Below, one piece after another: positions 43,911 to 52,666 of a stretch of 64,000 nt of DNA. Below the pieces are notes generated by a model. The model did not search any database. It was not told the DNA's origin and saw nothing but the letters and a program-made list of their open reading frames with translations. Origin of the DNA: Mycolicibacterium tusciae JS617. Its GTDB lineage: Bacteria > Actinomycetota > Actinomycetes > Mycobacteriales > Mycobacteriaceae. The position numbers and the translations under genes were made by a program. Location of the stretch: the NCBI RefSeq assembly GCF_000243415.2, contig NZ_KI912270.1, forward strand, positions 186,001-250,000, read 5' to 3'. How positions within the stretch are numbered: the first letter of the stretch is position 1; each line of letters opens with the position of its first letter.

Positions 43911-45682
43911 TAACGGGTTGATTGCAGCCACCAGGTGGCTGTTGCGAAATGCCGGGCGCGGTGCTTGGTCTTGGCTGTCGATCACGAAACGATGAGGTAT
44001 GGCTCGTTCGTATCGACCTGTGGTGCGTGATCAGGAGTTTCTGCTGCCGCCGAATATGGCCGAGTGGCTGCCCGACGATCACTTGGTGTGGTTCGTGCTC
44101 GATGTGGTGGAACGGCTGGATACGTCGGGGTTTCATCAGAGCCGTCGCGTCGGTGGGGTGGGGCGGGCGGGCTATGACCCCGACATGTTGTTAGCGCTGT
44201 TGGTCTATGCGTATGCCTGTGGTGAGCGGTCCTCGCGGCGCATCGAGCGGTTGTGCCTCGATCATGTGGCCTATCGGGTGGTGTGTGCGCAGGACGCACC
44301 CGATCACAGCACGTTGGCGCGGTTCCGCGCGGCCCATGACACCGCGTTCATCGATCTGTTCGCTCAAGTCCTGCGGTTGTGTTCTGAAGCCGGGATGGTG
44401 TCGGTCGGGGTGATCTCGATCGATGGCACCAAGATCGCGGCCAATGCCTCGAAATCAGCCAATCGTTCCCATGATTGGGTGCGCGAACACGCCCGCCGGA
44501 TCGCCGAAGACGTGGTCAGCGAGGCCGCTGAGGTCGATGCCGTCGAGGACGCCGCCGAAGCCGCCGCCGGCCCGGACACGCAACCGCCTGCCGAGTTGAG
44601 CACCCGGGCCGGTCGGGCGGCCGCGATCAAGAAGGCGATGGAGGAAATCCAACGCAAAGATGCCTGCGACGCTGAGGCTGACGCTGCCGATGCGGCTCGC
44701 CAGGCGGACTATCTGCGGCGCTTGGAAGCCGGGGAAACCCCGACCGGCCCACCCCCGGCGGGGGTGGATCAGGTCCGTCTGCACCAGGCCAGGATCGCGC
44801 GTGATCAGCGGCGTCTGGCCGAACTGGGCGACAGGGGTGGCAAGCCAATCACCGAGCGGCGCAGCGATGTTCGTAAGAGCATCAAGCGCTGGCAGGCGGC
44901 GCTAGAGCAGGCGCGCGTCGAGCAGGCGGCGGGGTTGGCAGATCGGCGGGGAGCAGCAGCGCGCCGACGTGACTACAAAAATTCCCGGCGGGCCCAGCGG
45001 GGTGCATCGTCGGTGGTCAACCTGACCGACCCTCAGGCCCGGTTGATGACCGAAGGTTCGGGCGGAGGATCGGTGCAGGGCTACAACAGCCAGATCGTGT
45101 CCTCCGATGACCACTTCATCATCGGCGTGCACGTGTCCCAAGACGCCAACGACACCAACTGCTTCACACCGGCCCTGGATGCGGCCACCGGCCAGATCCA
45201 ATCGCTGGGTAAGAAGATCGGGACGGTGTTGGCCGACGCCGGCTACTTCACCGAAGACAACCTCACCAGCACCGGTCCCGACCGCCTCATCGCCCCTGGT
45301 AAGAACCGCGAGACACTCCAGGAGGCCAAGCACAACCCCGCTGACGGGCCGCCCCCACCCGATCTACCCCCGCTGGAGGCCATGCGGCACAAGATGCGAC
45401 AGCCCGACAGCGTCGAGCAATACAAACGCCGATCAGCCACCGTGGAACCCGTCATCGGACACCTCAAAGATCGAATCGGCTTGCGCCGCTACGCCCGCCG
45501 CGGCCTGCAAGCCGTCGAAGCCGAACTGCACCTGGGGGCCGCAGCACTCAACCTCACCCGACTCCGCCTGGCCACCGCGTAGATCTGCGGGGTTGGACCC
45601 GTTGGATCCGTCCATGACCGCAGCTGCTCAACCCCGACCGGCATTTTGCAAGAGCCACCAGGTGGCTGCAATCAACCCGTTA
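43911..45682 (+). mobile_element. IS1182-family insertion sequence
   Basis: 1772 bp. Inverted ends begin TAACGGGTTGATTGCAGCC (43911 onward) and mirror at the right, ending at 45682. The repeats run for about 46 bp with a few mismatches. Inside each end lies the same perfect hairpin palindrome AGCCACC-A-GGTGGCT (43926-43940 and 45653-45667). It carries one intact transposase gene. No clear target duplication is seen in the flanks (CTGCCC left, AGCGCG right). It lies between AIM24 and dtd in noncoding DNA, so no gene is broken. Confidence 0.88.
43999..45582 (+). CDS. IS1182-family transposase
   Basis: 527 residues, intact. N-terminal DUF772-type region: MARSYRPVVRDQEFLLPPNM, HLVWFVLDVVE, GYDPDMLLALLVYAYACGERSSRRIE and DHSTLARFR. 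The first catalytic Asp lies in VISIDGTKIAANASK, the second in VLADAGYFTEDN, and the Glu in SATVEPVIGHLKDRIGLRR. The central part (about 170-330) is a charged Ala/Glu/Arg-rich helical insertion, typical of long IS1182 members. ATG 43999 follows a weak Shine-Dalgarno (ATGAGGT). Confidence 0.94.
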   Translation: MARSYRPVVRDQEFLLPPNMAEWLPDDHLVWFVLDVVERLDTSGFHQSRRVGGVGRAGYDPDMLLALLVYAYACGERSSRRIERLCLDHVAYRVVCAQDAPDHSTLARFRAAHDTAFIDLFAQVLRLCSEAGMVSVGVISIDGTKIAANASKSANRSHDWVREHARRIAEDVVSEAAEVDAVEDAAEAAAGPDTQPPAELSTRAGRAAAIKKAMEEIQRKDACDAEADAADAARQADYLRRLEAGETPTGPPPAGVDQVRLHQARIARDQRRLAELGDRGGKPITERRSDVRKSIKRWQAALEQARVEQAAGLADRRGAAARRRDYKNSRRAQRGASSVVNLTDPQARLMTEGSGGGSVQGYNSQIVSSDDHFIIGVHVSQDANDTNCFTPALDAATGQIQSLGKKIGTVLADAGYFTEDNLTSTGPDRLIAPGKNRETLQEAKHNPADGPPPPDLPPLEAMRHKMRQPDSVEQYKRRSATVEPVIGHLKDRIGLRRYARRGLQAVEAELHLGAAALNLTRLRLATA

Positions 45683-45731
45683 AGCGCGCGCGCCCGCTGC
45701 ACGGGTTTAACAGGCAGACACGGCTTGGTCA

Positions 45732-45818
45732 CATGTCGCCGCCGGGGCGGCTCCGAGTCAGATGTCGCCGCCGGGGCGGCTCCGAGTCAGATGTCGCCGC
45801 TAGGGCGGCTCCGAGTCA
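45732..45818. repeat. Three tandem 29-bp repeats, each with a GC hairpin, ending on the dtd stop codon
   Basis: Units at 45732-45760, 45761-45789 and 45790-45818, period exactly 29 bp. Each has GATGTCGCC (first unit CATGTCGCC), then a hairpin GCCGCC-GG-GGCGGC, then TCCGAGTCA. The third unit has CTAGG in place of CCGGG in the hairpin. On the minus strand the last bases, TGACTC, include the dtd stop codon TGA. The units could act as repeated terminators or as a small expanding repeat. The preceding 49 bp after IS1182 show nothing recognisable. Confidence 0.88.
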
Positions 45819-46247
45819 CAACTCCAGCAGCACCGTCACAGGGCCGTCGTTGACGAGCTCGACCTGCATATGCGCCCCGAACACGCCCGCTTCCACCTGT
45901 GCGCCGAGTGCGCGCAGACCGTCGGCGAACGCTGTCACCAGCGGTTCGGCCACCGACCGCGGAGCGGCGGCGTTCCAGGCGGGCCTGCGGCCCTTGGCGG
46001 TGTTCGCATAGAGCGTGAACTGGCTGACGACGAGGATCGGGGCGCCGACGTCGCTCGCCGAGCGCTCGTCGTCCAGAATGCGCAGCTGCCAGAGCTTTTC
46101 GGCCATCCGCTGCGCCTTCGACGTGTCGTCATCGTGCGTGACGCCAACCAGCGCGACCAAACCCTGGCCTGCCGGACGCACCGCCCCGACCACCTCACCG
46201 TCGACCCGGACCGCCGCCGACGTCACCCGTTGCACCAGAACGCGCAT
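45816..46247 (-). CDS. dtd: D-aminoacyl-tRNA deacylase
   Basis: 143 residues, the standard DTD length. It hydrolyses D-amino acids (and glycine) from mischarged tRNA in the cytoplasm. Family hallmarks: [21 protein letters not shown] at the start, [25 protein letters not shown] (the SQFTL active-site motif with Thr), and [16 protein letters not shown] (the NxGP cis-Pro motif, here NDGP). The stop codon lies inside the last 29-bp repeat. Divergent from the copper operon. Confidence 0.96.
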   Translation of the reverse strand: MRVLVQRVTSAAVRVDGEVVGAVRPAGQGLVALVGVTHDDDTSKAQRMAEKLWQLRILDDERSASDVGAPILVVSQFTLYANTAKGRRPAWNAAAPRSVAEPLVTAFADGLRALGAQVEAGVFGAHMQVELVNDGPVTVLLEL

Positions 46248-46282
46248 GGTCGCCGATGTTGCCAGGCGCTGGGGTCGTTTGC

Positions 46283-46299
46283 ATACCCTATGGGGGTAT
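46283..46299. promoter_or_regulatory. CsoR-type copper operator upstream of copZ
   Basis: ATACCCTATGGGGGTAT: a dyad with ATACCC and GGGTAT arms, 16 bp upstream of the copZ start. It is nearly the same as the copper-responsive CsoR operator recalled from the Bacillus subtilis copZA promoter (ATACCCTACGGGGGTAT). CsoR would release it when it binds Cu(I), turning on copZ and copA. The csoR gene is not in this window. Confidence 0.85.
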
Positions 46300-46314
46300 G
46301 GTACCTATGGAGTC

Positions 46315-46521
46315 ATGAGCACGACTACGGTCACCGTAACCGGGATGAGCTGCGGACATTGCGCCACGTCGGTGCGCGAGGAAATCACCGAGATCCCCGG
46401 CGTCCGAGCGGTCGATGTGGACCTGGTCAGCGGCAACGTCACCATCGATAGTGACGGCGCCGTCGAGGCGGCCGCGATCAGGACTGCCGTCGAGGACGCC
46501 GGCTACCAGCTGGCCGGCTGA
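46315..46521 (+). CDS. copZ: Copper chaperone CopZ (HMA domain)
   Basis: 68 residues from ATG 46315. A single heavy-metal-associated domain with GMSCGHCATSV: Cys12 and Cys15 of the CxxC Cu(I) site at the usual loop. The ferredoxin-like fold ends GYQLAG. It carries cytosolic copper to the P-type ATPase encoded two genes on. First gene of the operon under the CsoR-type operator; its stop overlaps the next start (TGATG). The longer frame upstream to 46015 belongs to dtd on the other strand. Confidence 0.94.
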   Translation: MSTTTVTVTGMSCGHCATSVREEITEIPGVRAVDVDLVSGNVTIDSDGAVEAAAIRTAVEDAGYQLAG

Positions 46522-47405
46522 TGAAGACGGGCCAGAAGGTCACGGCGTTCATCGTCGGTCTGGCGGCGGTGTTCGCCATCTCGGTCTGGATCGGCAACGC
46601 CGTCGGTCCGCAAGAAGCGACGATGACGGCTGCCCACGAGCTGCCTGGCGGCCTGCAGTCGACGCAGGACGGCTACACGCTGGCATTGGACACCTCGATC
46701 GCGACCGCCAGTCCCGATGTGCCGCTGAAGTTCCGCATCCTGAGTCCGACCGGAGCACCGGTGAAGCGGTACGTCGAGACCCACGAGAAGCTGCTGCATC
46801 TGATCGTCGTGCGTAATGACCTCGCGGACTTCCAGCACGTCCACCCGACCCTCGACGCGGACGGCACGTGGAGCGTGACGTTGAACCTCGCCCGCGCCGG
46901 CGATTACCGCGTCTTCGCCGACTTCATGCCCACGGGCGGACCGGCGTTGACGTTGGGAGCCAACCTCCATGTCGCCGGCTCCTACGACCCTCAACCACTG
47001 CCCCCGCCATCACAGACCGCGCAGGTCGACGAGTTCACGGTGACGCTCAGCGGGACGCCGAAGGCCAATGAAGCGTCCACGCTGACGCTCTCGGTCAACC
47101 GGGACGGCAAGCCCGTCGACGACCTGCAGCCCTACCTCGGCGCGTACGGCCATCTTGTCGTGGTGCGCGCGTCGGATCTTGCGTATCTGCATGTCCATCC
47201 GATGGGTGAGCCCGACGACGGCACCACAGCCGCGGGCCCGGAGATCGGCTTCCACACGACGTTCCCCAGCGCGGGCGCCTACCGGCTGTTCCTGGATTTC
47301 CAGCATCAGGGTGTGGTGCGTACCGCGGCGTTCACCGTGAATGTCAGCGAGGCGGCGCAGACATCCGCGCCTGCCCCGGCGGGCGGTGGCGGTCATCAGC
47401 ACTGA
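46521..47405 (+). CDS. Exported or membrane-anchored protein with duplicated HVHP module, copper operon
   Basis: 294 residues with no family I can name. One N-terminal hydrophobic segment (about 8-26, [18 protein letters not shown]) is a signal anchor. The rest shows two similar modules: H93-L-I-V-V-R-x-D-L-A-x4-HVHP (93-109), then [10 protein letters not shown] (126-135), and H211[16 protein letters not shown] (211-227), then [14 protein letters not shown] (251-264). The tail ends GGGGHQH. Histidine pairs at matching places in both modules suggest two equal metal sites outside the membrane. It lies between copZ and copA with overlaps of 1 nt and a 1-nt gap, so it is surely co-expressed. Confidence 0.78.
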   Translation: MKTGQKVTAFIVGLAAVFAISVWIGNAVGPQEATMTAAHELPGGLQSTQDGYTLALDTSIATASPDVPLKFRILSPTGAPVKRYVETHEKLLHLIVVRNDLADFQHVHPTLDADGTWSVTLNLARAGDYRVFADFMPTGGPALTLGANLHVAGSYDPQPLPPPSQTAQVDEFTVTLSGTPKANEASTLTLSVNRDGKPVDDLQPYLGAYGHLVVVRASDLAYLHVHPMGEPDDGTTAAGPEIGFHTTFPSAGAYRLFLDFQHQGVVRTAAFTVNVSEAAQTSAPAPAGGGGHQH

Positions 47406-47406
47406 T

Positions 47407-49602
47407 ATGTCAGTCGTCGAACTCTCAGTGGACGGCATGACGTGCGCGTCGTGCGCCAACCGAATCGAGAAGAAGCTCAACAAGATCGATGGCGTCACGG
47501 CGACAGTCAATTTCGCAACCGAGAAGGCTCGGGTCGAGTTCGGTGATGACGTCACCGCCGACCAACTCGTGGCGACGGTGCAAGACGCTGGATACCAGGC
47601 ACATCTGCCAACATCGCATCCCGTTGCGGTGGACGATGATCCGACCGCTGCCCTTCGAACGCGACTCCTAATCTGTCTGACACTGACCGTGCCGGTGGTC
47701 GCGATGGCCATGGTGCCCGCGTGGCAGTTCACGTACTGGCAGTGGCTCTCGCTGGCGTTGGCGGTGCCGGTAGTGCTGTGGGGCGCATGGCCGTTCCATC
47801 GCGCGGCGTGGTCGAACCTGCGGCACGGTACCGCCACCATGGACACGCTGATCTCGGTGGGAACCCTGGCTGCGCTGGGCTGGTCGGTGTATGCGCTGCT
47901 CTGGGGCACCGCGGGCGCACCGGGCATGACCCATGCGTTCGAGTTGACGATCGGGCGCACCGACGGCAGCGGCAACATCTATCTCGAGGCCGCGGCGGGA
48001 GTCACCACCTTCATTCTCGCCGGGCGCTACTTCGAGGCCAGGTCCAAGCGACGCGCGGGCGCAGCACTGCGAGCAATGCTGGAACTCGGCGCCAAAGACG
48101 TGACGGTCCGGAGAAACGGTGCTGAGCAACGCATCCCCATCGATCAGCTGAACATCGACGACGAGTTCGTGGTGCGCCCCGGCGAGAAGATCGCCACTGA
48201 TGGCGTGGTAGTGGAGGGGCGTTCAGCGGTCGACGCGTCGCTGCTGACCGGAGAGTCGGTGCCGGTCGACGTCGAACCGGGTTCCGACGTGGTCGGTGCG
48301 ACCGTCAACGCCGACGGCCGCCTGGTGGTGCGGGCAACCCGGGTCGGCTCCGACACCGCACTGGCGCAGATAAGCCGACTGGTCACCGACGCCCAGAACG
48401 GGAAGGCGCATGCCCAGCGTTTGGCGGACCGGATATCCGGCGTCTTCGTGCCGATCGTCATCGCGTTGTCCGTTGCGACACTGGGGTTCTGGATCGGCAC
48501 AGGCGGATCGGTCGCGGCCGCGTTCACAGCGGCGGTAGCGGTGCTGATCATCGCGTGCCCATGCGCGCTGGGCCTCGCCACGCCGACGGCGTTGATGGTC
48601 GGTACGGGTCGGGGTGCGCAGCTGGGCATCCTGATCAAGGGGCCAGAGGTCTTGGAGTCCACAGATCAGGTCGACACCATCCTGCTGGACAAAACGGGCA
48701 CGGTGACCACCGGCACGATGACCCTGGTCGACGTGATCACCGCCGACGGCGAGCACACGGACCAGATTCTGCGACTCGCAGGTGCGCTCGAGGAGCCATC
48801 CGAGCATCCGATTGCGCAGGCCATCGCGGCAGGCGCGCGGGGAAAGGTCACCGAATTGCCTGCGGCAGCGGACTTCACCAATCTTCAGGGGCTAGGCGTT
48901 CGAGGTGTCGTCGACGGCGTCGACGTGGTGGTCGGCCGACAGCGGCTCTTCGCGCAGATGCCGGAGAAACTCGATGAGGCCATGCGCCGCGCGGAGGCTG
49001 AAGGTAAAACGGCAGTGGTGGTCGGCCGGGACGGCGCAGCCGTCGGCGTACTGGTGGTCGCCGATGCGGTCAAACCGACGTCCGCCGACGCCGTCAAAGA
49101 GCTTCGCGCCCTGGGTCTTACGCCGATCCTGCTCACCGGCGACAACGAGGCGACGGCGCGGACGGTTGCCGCCCAAGTGGGCATCGACGAAGTCATTGCC
49201 GGTGTGCTGCCTACCGAGAAGGTCGACGTGGTCAAGCGGCTGCAGGCCGACGGCAAGGTCGTGGCGATGGTCGGTGACGGCGTCAACGATGCGGCCGCGC
49301 TCGCCCAAGCTGACCTCGGGCTGGCGATGGGTAGCGGTGCGGACGTAGCGATCGAGGCCAGTGACCTGACCCTGGTTCGCAACGACCTGCGCACCGTCGG
49401 TGACGCGATCGGACTGTCACGCAGGACGCTGGCGACGATCAAGGGCAACTTGTTCTGGGCGTTCGCCTATAACGTCGCCGCGCTGCCGTTGGCGGCAGCC
49501 GGCCTGCTCAACCCGATGATCGCTGGTGCCGTAATGGCTTTCAGCTCGGTCTTCGTCGTCAGCAACAGCCTGCGATTGCGCCGGTTCAAGCCGTCCCGGT
49601 AG
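47407..49602 (+). CDS. copA: Copper-exporting P1B-type ATPase
   Basis: 731 residues from ATG 47407, 1 bp after the previous stop. An N-terminal HMA domain with GMTCASC (Cys13, Cys16) precedes eight membrane spans. The transport site is [16 protein letters not shown], specific for Cu(I)-type P1B-1 pumps; the phosphorylated Asp is in [15 protein letters not shown] ([10 protein letters not shown]), HP ([11 protein letters not shown]) and [13 protein letters not shown] are all intact. It exports cytosolic Cu(I). CtpV-like in M. tuberculosis terms. The stop abuts the convergent epimerase stop without a gap. Confidence 0.95.
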   Translation: MSVVELSVDGMTCASCANRIEKKLNKIDGVTATVNFATEKARVEFGDDVTADQLVATVQDAGYQAHLPTSHPVAVDDDPTAALRTRLLICLTLTVPVVAMAMVPAWQFTYWQWLSLALAVPVVLWGAWPFHRAAWSNLRHGTATMDTLISVGTLAALGWSVYALLWGTAGAPGMTHAFELTIGRTDGSGNIYLEAAAGVTTFILAGRYFEARSKRRAGAALRAMLELGAKDVTVRRNGAEQRIPIDQLNIDDEFVVRPGEKIATDGVVVEGRSAVDASLLTGESVPVDVEPGSDVVGATVNADGRLVVRATRVGSDTALAQISRLVTDAQNGKAHAQRLADRISGVFVPIVIALSVATLGFWIGTGGSVAAAFTAAVAVLIIACPCALGLATPTALMVGTGRGAQLGILIKGPEVLESTDQVDTILLDKTGTVTTGTMTLVDVITADGEHTDQILRLAGALEEPSEHPIAQAIAAGARGKVTELPAAADFTNLQGLGVRGVVDGVDVVVGRQRLFAQMPEKLDEAMRRAEAEGKTAVVVGRDGAAVGVLVVADAVKPTSADAVKELRALGLTPILLTGDNEATARTVAAQVGIDEVIAGVLPTEKVDVVKRLQADGKVVAMVGDGVNDAAALAQADLGLAMGSGADVAIEASDLTLVRNDLRTVGDAIGLSRRTLATIKGNLFWAFAYNVAALPLAAAGLLNPMIAGAVMAFSSVFVVSNSLRLRRFKPSR

Positions 49603-50502
49603 TCAGCCGACCAGCTCCGGGTGGAACTTGGTTGCCATTCGACGGAGTCCCTCTTTCCAGTCGACAGTCGCGGGCCCGATGAGTTGGCGCATGAACGTGA
49701 CGTCCAGCGGATTGCCGCGCAACGCGCGATCGCTTTCCTCGAACGTCGGCTCCGTGCCCACCAGCGAGCCCAGATACGTGCACCACTCCTGGATGCTGAC
49801 GAATTGCTCGCTGGCCCAGTTGATGGTGGTCGCCGGAACCGAAGCCACCTCAAGGAGTTTCGGGATGGTGGCGATGATGTCGTCCTCGTGCATCAGGTTG
49901 TAGCGGGCCGGCCCACCCGGCGGAACCGGGATCGGTGAACCGTTGAGCATCATTTCCATGTGAAAGAGCGGCCACCCGCCGTTATCGCCGTAGGGCACGT
50001 TGAGACGGGCGATGGTGCTGGGCATGCCGAGCGTTCGTGCCATCGTGCGGACGACGACTTCGCCGGCGATCTTGGAGATGGAATACGTTGGGAACATTGG
50101 CTTGTGGTTGTCACCGAGCACGGCGCGTTCAGAACGGGGGTCGTCGTCGGGTGGATCGTAAACAGCCCCCGACGAACAGTGCAGGAAGGCCTTCGCGCCA
50201 CGGCAGTGCGCCATGAGGAGCCCGACCGACTCTGCATTGGCGGCGAGATCCTTGTCCCACCTCCCGCTCTTCGCGACCGCGAGGTTGATGACATAGTCGA
50301 AATCGGATGGAATGCCGGTGAAGTCACCACTGGCCAGGTTGATGGTCTCGCAGCGCACGCCTGACTTCTCGAGGTCATCGCGCGCCGCGGCGTCGGTGAA
50401 GCGGGCGATGCCCCATACCTCGTTGTGGGCGGCAAGCGCCTTGGTGACCGGAACAGCGACCTGCCCGGTGGGACCGGTGATGAGGATCTTTGAACCGCGC
50501 AT
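49603..50502 (-). CDS. NAD-dependent epimerase/dehydratase family protein (SDR)
   Basis: 299 residues from ATG 50502 (MRGSKILITGPTGQVAVPVT). Rossmann motif GPTGQVA (a TGxxGxx variant), then DYVINLAVAK, and the extended-SDR active site SSGAVYD (Ser) with YSISKIAGE (Tyr-x3-Lys). These make it an extended short-chain dehydrogenase likely to act on a nucleotide sugar or related substrate. The C-terminal half has the substrate-domain text HEDDIIATIPKLLEV. The substrate is unknown. The longer frame upstream overlaps the next gene and is rejected. The family to which it best belongs cannot be set without a search. Confidence 0.85.
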   Translation of the reverse strand: MRGSKILITGPTGQVAVPVTKALAAHNEVWGIARFTDAAARDDLEKSGVRCETINLASGDFTGIPSDFDYVINLAVAKSGRWDKDLAANAESVGLLMAHCRGAKAFLHCSSGAVYDPPDDDPRSERAVLGDNHKPMFPTYSISKIAGEVVVRTMARTLGMPSTIARLNVPYGDNGGWPLFHMEMMLNGSPIPVPPGGPARYNLMHEDDIIATIPKLLEVASVPATTINWASEQFVSIQEWCTYLGSLVGTEPTFEESDRALRGNPLDVTFMRQLIGPATVDWKEGLRRMATKFHPELVG

Positions 50503-50530
50503 CGGCTGATCGTAAGCGACCCCGCCGCGG

Positions 50531-50944
50531 CTACAGCGTGGCGGTGACCGGCCCGACCAACAGGCAGTTGGGGTCGGTCGTGTAGTCGAATACCGCGCCG
50601 CAGCCCCGGCCTGACGACTCGTAGATCTCGCCCGGCTGATATGGCTCAAAAAAGACCTGTGCCGGAGTCGCATCTCTGGACTGCGTGCATCGATCGGCCT
50701 CGCCCACGATGGACAGGCAGGCGATCGTGTACTTGGGCTGCCATGGGGCCAGACAGCCGGCGGGGGCAACTGTGGCCGTCACCTTGGCGACGCCGTCGAC
50801 CTGGATCACCTGCGGCGGCGACACCGTGAAATTGCACGGACCGGGCGGTAGCGGCGGCTGGGCCTGCGCGCCGCCTGCGCCTGCCATCGCGGCGGTCAGC
50901 AACGCCGTTGAGGTCAACCCGATAACTACGGCGGCTCGGTTCAT
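50531..50944 (-). CDS. Exported protein of unknown function
   Basis: 137 residues from ATG 50944 (MNRAAVVIGLTSTALLTAAM). A signal peptide with a likely cleavage after AGGAQA, then mature QPPLPPGPCNFTVSPPQVI. Five cysteines in the mature part (PCNF, GCLAP, IACLS, RCTQ, GCGAVF, NCLL; six including the first) suggest disulfides, and the pattern looks like an Ig-like beta domain. Not recognised. It is upstream of the epimerase on the same strand with a 28-bp gap. Confidence 0.75.
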   Translation of the reverse strand: MNRAAVVIGLTSTALLTAAMAGAGGAQAQPPLPPGPCNFTVSPPQVIQVDGVAKVTATVAPAGCLAPWQPKYTIACLSIVGEADRCTQSRDATPAQVFFEPYQPGEIYESSGRGCGAVFDYTTDPNCLLVGPVTATL

Positions 50945-51011
50945 GACTGGATCGTAAACCCAAAAGAACCAGGGGCCGCCGGCTTCAGGCTGATCTTCGC
51001 CTAGTACCGCG

Positions 51012-52169
51012 TCAGTCGTCGGACACCCTCGCCCGGAAGACCTTGGTCTCCCCCTTGACGCCTTTGAAGTGGCGGGTGCCCGCGAACGACCACGCGAACC
51101 GGCCGGCCTCACCGATCGCCTCGCGAGCTGGTTCGGCGACCAACACCGAATCCGGCCGCGCCGCACCGGTCACCCGACTGGCCACGTTCACCGGACTGCC
51201 GAACCAGTCCCCCGCGCGGCTCACCGCGGGGCCGTAGGACATGCCCACCCGGATCTGCGGAAAGTCGACGTGCTTCGCGGCAGCGGCGAGCAGATCCAAC
51301 ATGGTGCGCAGCAGCGCTACCGAATCCGGACTGACCAGCATCACCGCATCGCCGATCGTCTTGATGAACCGAACCGGCGGTGCCACGACATCGTGCGCCG
51401 TGGAGGTGAGCCGGCTGGCCAGATTCTCCAGCTCCTCCGGAGGTACCGCCTCGCCGAGCTTCGTGAAGCCAACCAGATCTGCGAACGCCACCGCGACGCT
51501 GCGCGCGCCCGGCAGAGTGCCCGCGGCGCGTTCGGCGGCGCTCACAGCTTCGATCTCCAACGTGTGACGCAACTGGACCCGCAGGACGTCTTCGCACAGG
51601 GGGCCCAAAAGCGGCGAGATCTCCCGCACCAGCACCTCATAGGACTTCGCGAGCTCGAGTTCGGATGCCCCCGGTGACAGGACTGCTTCGAGCACGACTT
51701 CCCGCATGGCTTCTGCAGTCTGCGCGAGGCCATGTCCCAGCACCCTGGCCACGGCGATCACCTGTTCGCGGCTCAAACCCATGTCCAGGAAGATCTTCAC
51801 GCGCGCGGCCGCTTCGATGTCGGCGCGCAGATGAATCGCCGCGTCCGGATCGTCGGCTCTCGGCAGGCCGAGCGCGGACTGCATCGCACCGAGCAGTTCA
51901 AGATCGATGCCGACCTCGTCGCAGATCAGACGGGCCGGGACATGCACACCGTCGTTGCCGACGATCCGCCCCGCGGGCAAGAGCATCGGCGAGACCTCGC
52001 CACGAATCTGGTCGACGGTGAAGCCCTCACCCAGCAGCCACTCGATGAGTTCGGCCCGCTCGGTGCGGGCCTTGCCGTCGAGACGGTCCAGCAGCCCGGA
52101 CACCTCGATGTCGAAGTCTTCGGCCACCGGCTCAACGTATACCGCCCAGCCGTGCGATATTCGGCCCAT
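51012..52169 (-). CDS. Class III adenylyl cyclase with autoinhibitory N-domain, Rv1264-like
   Basis: 385 residues from ATG 52169. The N-terminal 180 residues form the helical pH-sensing regulatory domain of the type recalled for Rv1264 (RLDGKARTERAELIEWLLGEGF, HVPARLICDEVGIDLELL, DDPDAAIHLRADIEAAAR in parts). The C-terminal catalytic domain has VAFADLVGFTKLGE (metal Asp), FIKTIGDAVMLVSP (Lys and second Asp) and GDWFGSPVNVASRVTG with Asn/Arg. All canonical residues appear present, so it should make cAMP, as the recalled relative does at acid pH. ATG 52169 overlaps the divergent glycosylase ATG; GTG 52127 (VAEDFDIEVSG) is an equally plausible start. Confidence 0.9.
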   Translation of the reverse strand: MGRISHGWAVYVEPVAEDFDIEVSGLLDRLDGKARTERAELIEWLLGEGFTVDQIRGEVSPMLLPAGRIVGNDGVHVPARLICDEVGIDLELLGAMQSALGLPRADDPDAAIHLRADIEAAARVKIFLDMGLSREQVIAVARVLGHGLAQTAEAMREVVLEAVLSPGASELELAKSYEVLVREISPLLGPLCEDVLRVQLRHTLEIEAVSAAERAAGTLPGARSVAVAFADLVGFTKLGEAVPPEELENLASRLTSTAHDVVAPPVRFIKTIGDAVMLVSPDSVALLRTMLDLLAAAAKHVDFPQIRVGMSYGPAVSRAGDWFGSPVNVASRVTGAARPDSVLVAEPAREAIGEAGRFAWSFAGTRHFKGVKGETKVFRARVSDD

Positions 52170-52665
52170 GACAGCACCACAGGTGCATGGGCTTGACCCG
52201 ATCGTCGGAGACGGGGCACACACCTTGATCCTGGGCAACATGCTCAGCGTGCGCTCTGTCGAGAATCAGCAGTACTACGGTAATCCCCGCAACGCGTTCT
52301 GGCGGATCACCGGTGAGCTCTACGGGTTCGCCGCCGACGATCCGTACGTCGAGCGGACCGCGGCGCTTGTCGCCAACGGCGTCGCGGTGTGGGACGTCCT
52401 GAAATCCTGCAGGCGCGCAGGCAGTCTGGATTCAGCAGTGGAGCCGGACAGCATGGTGGCCAACAACTTTGGTGAGCTGTTCATCGCACAGCCGGGAATC
52501 ACGCGGGTCTTTTTCAACGGTGCGGCCGCGGAGAAGAACTTCCACCGTCTGGTCCGCGTCGAGCCGGACGTGCACTATCGGCGACTACCGTCGACGAGTC
52601 CCGCTCATACGATGCGTTATGAGGACAAGCTGACCGCGTGGCGCGATGCCATCACCGCGCGCTAA
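52168..52665 (+). CDS. DNA-deoxyinosine glycosylase (uracil-DNA glycosylase superfamily)
   Basis: 165 residues from ATG 52168 (MTAPQVHGLDPIVGDGAHTL). The UDG motif 1 is LILGNMLSVRSVENQQYYGNPRNAFW (given as two parts; GNMLSVRS and YYGNPRNAFW), the conserved text of the DNA-deoxyinosine glycosylase group. A later VFFNGAAAEKNFHRL and RRLPSTSPAHTM supply the second active-site motif (PSTSPAH). It removes deaminated bases. The start is in the same CATG as the divergent cyclase's upstream start. Its TAA stop lies within the CTAAG duplicated by IS1380 copy 2, so it is intact. Confidence 0.88.
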   Translation: MTAPQVHGLDPIVGDGAHTLILGNMLSVRSVENQQYYGNPRNAFWRITGELYGFAADDPYVERTAALVANGVAVWDVLKSCRRAGSLDSAVEPDSMVANNFGELFIAQPGITRVFFNGAAAEKNFHRLVRVEPDVHYRRLPSTSPAHTMRYEDKLTAWRDAITAR

Positions 52666-52666
52666 G

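Noticed and set aside
45732..45818. A CRISPR array
   Set aside because: The 29-bp units are directly adjacent without spacers and there are no cas genes.
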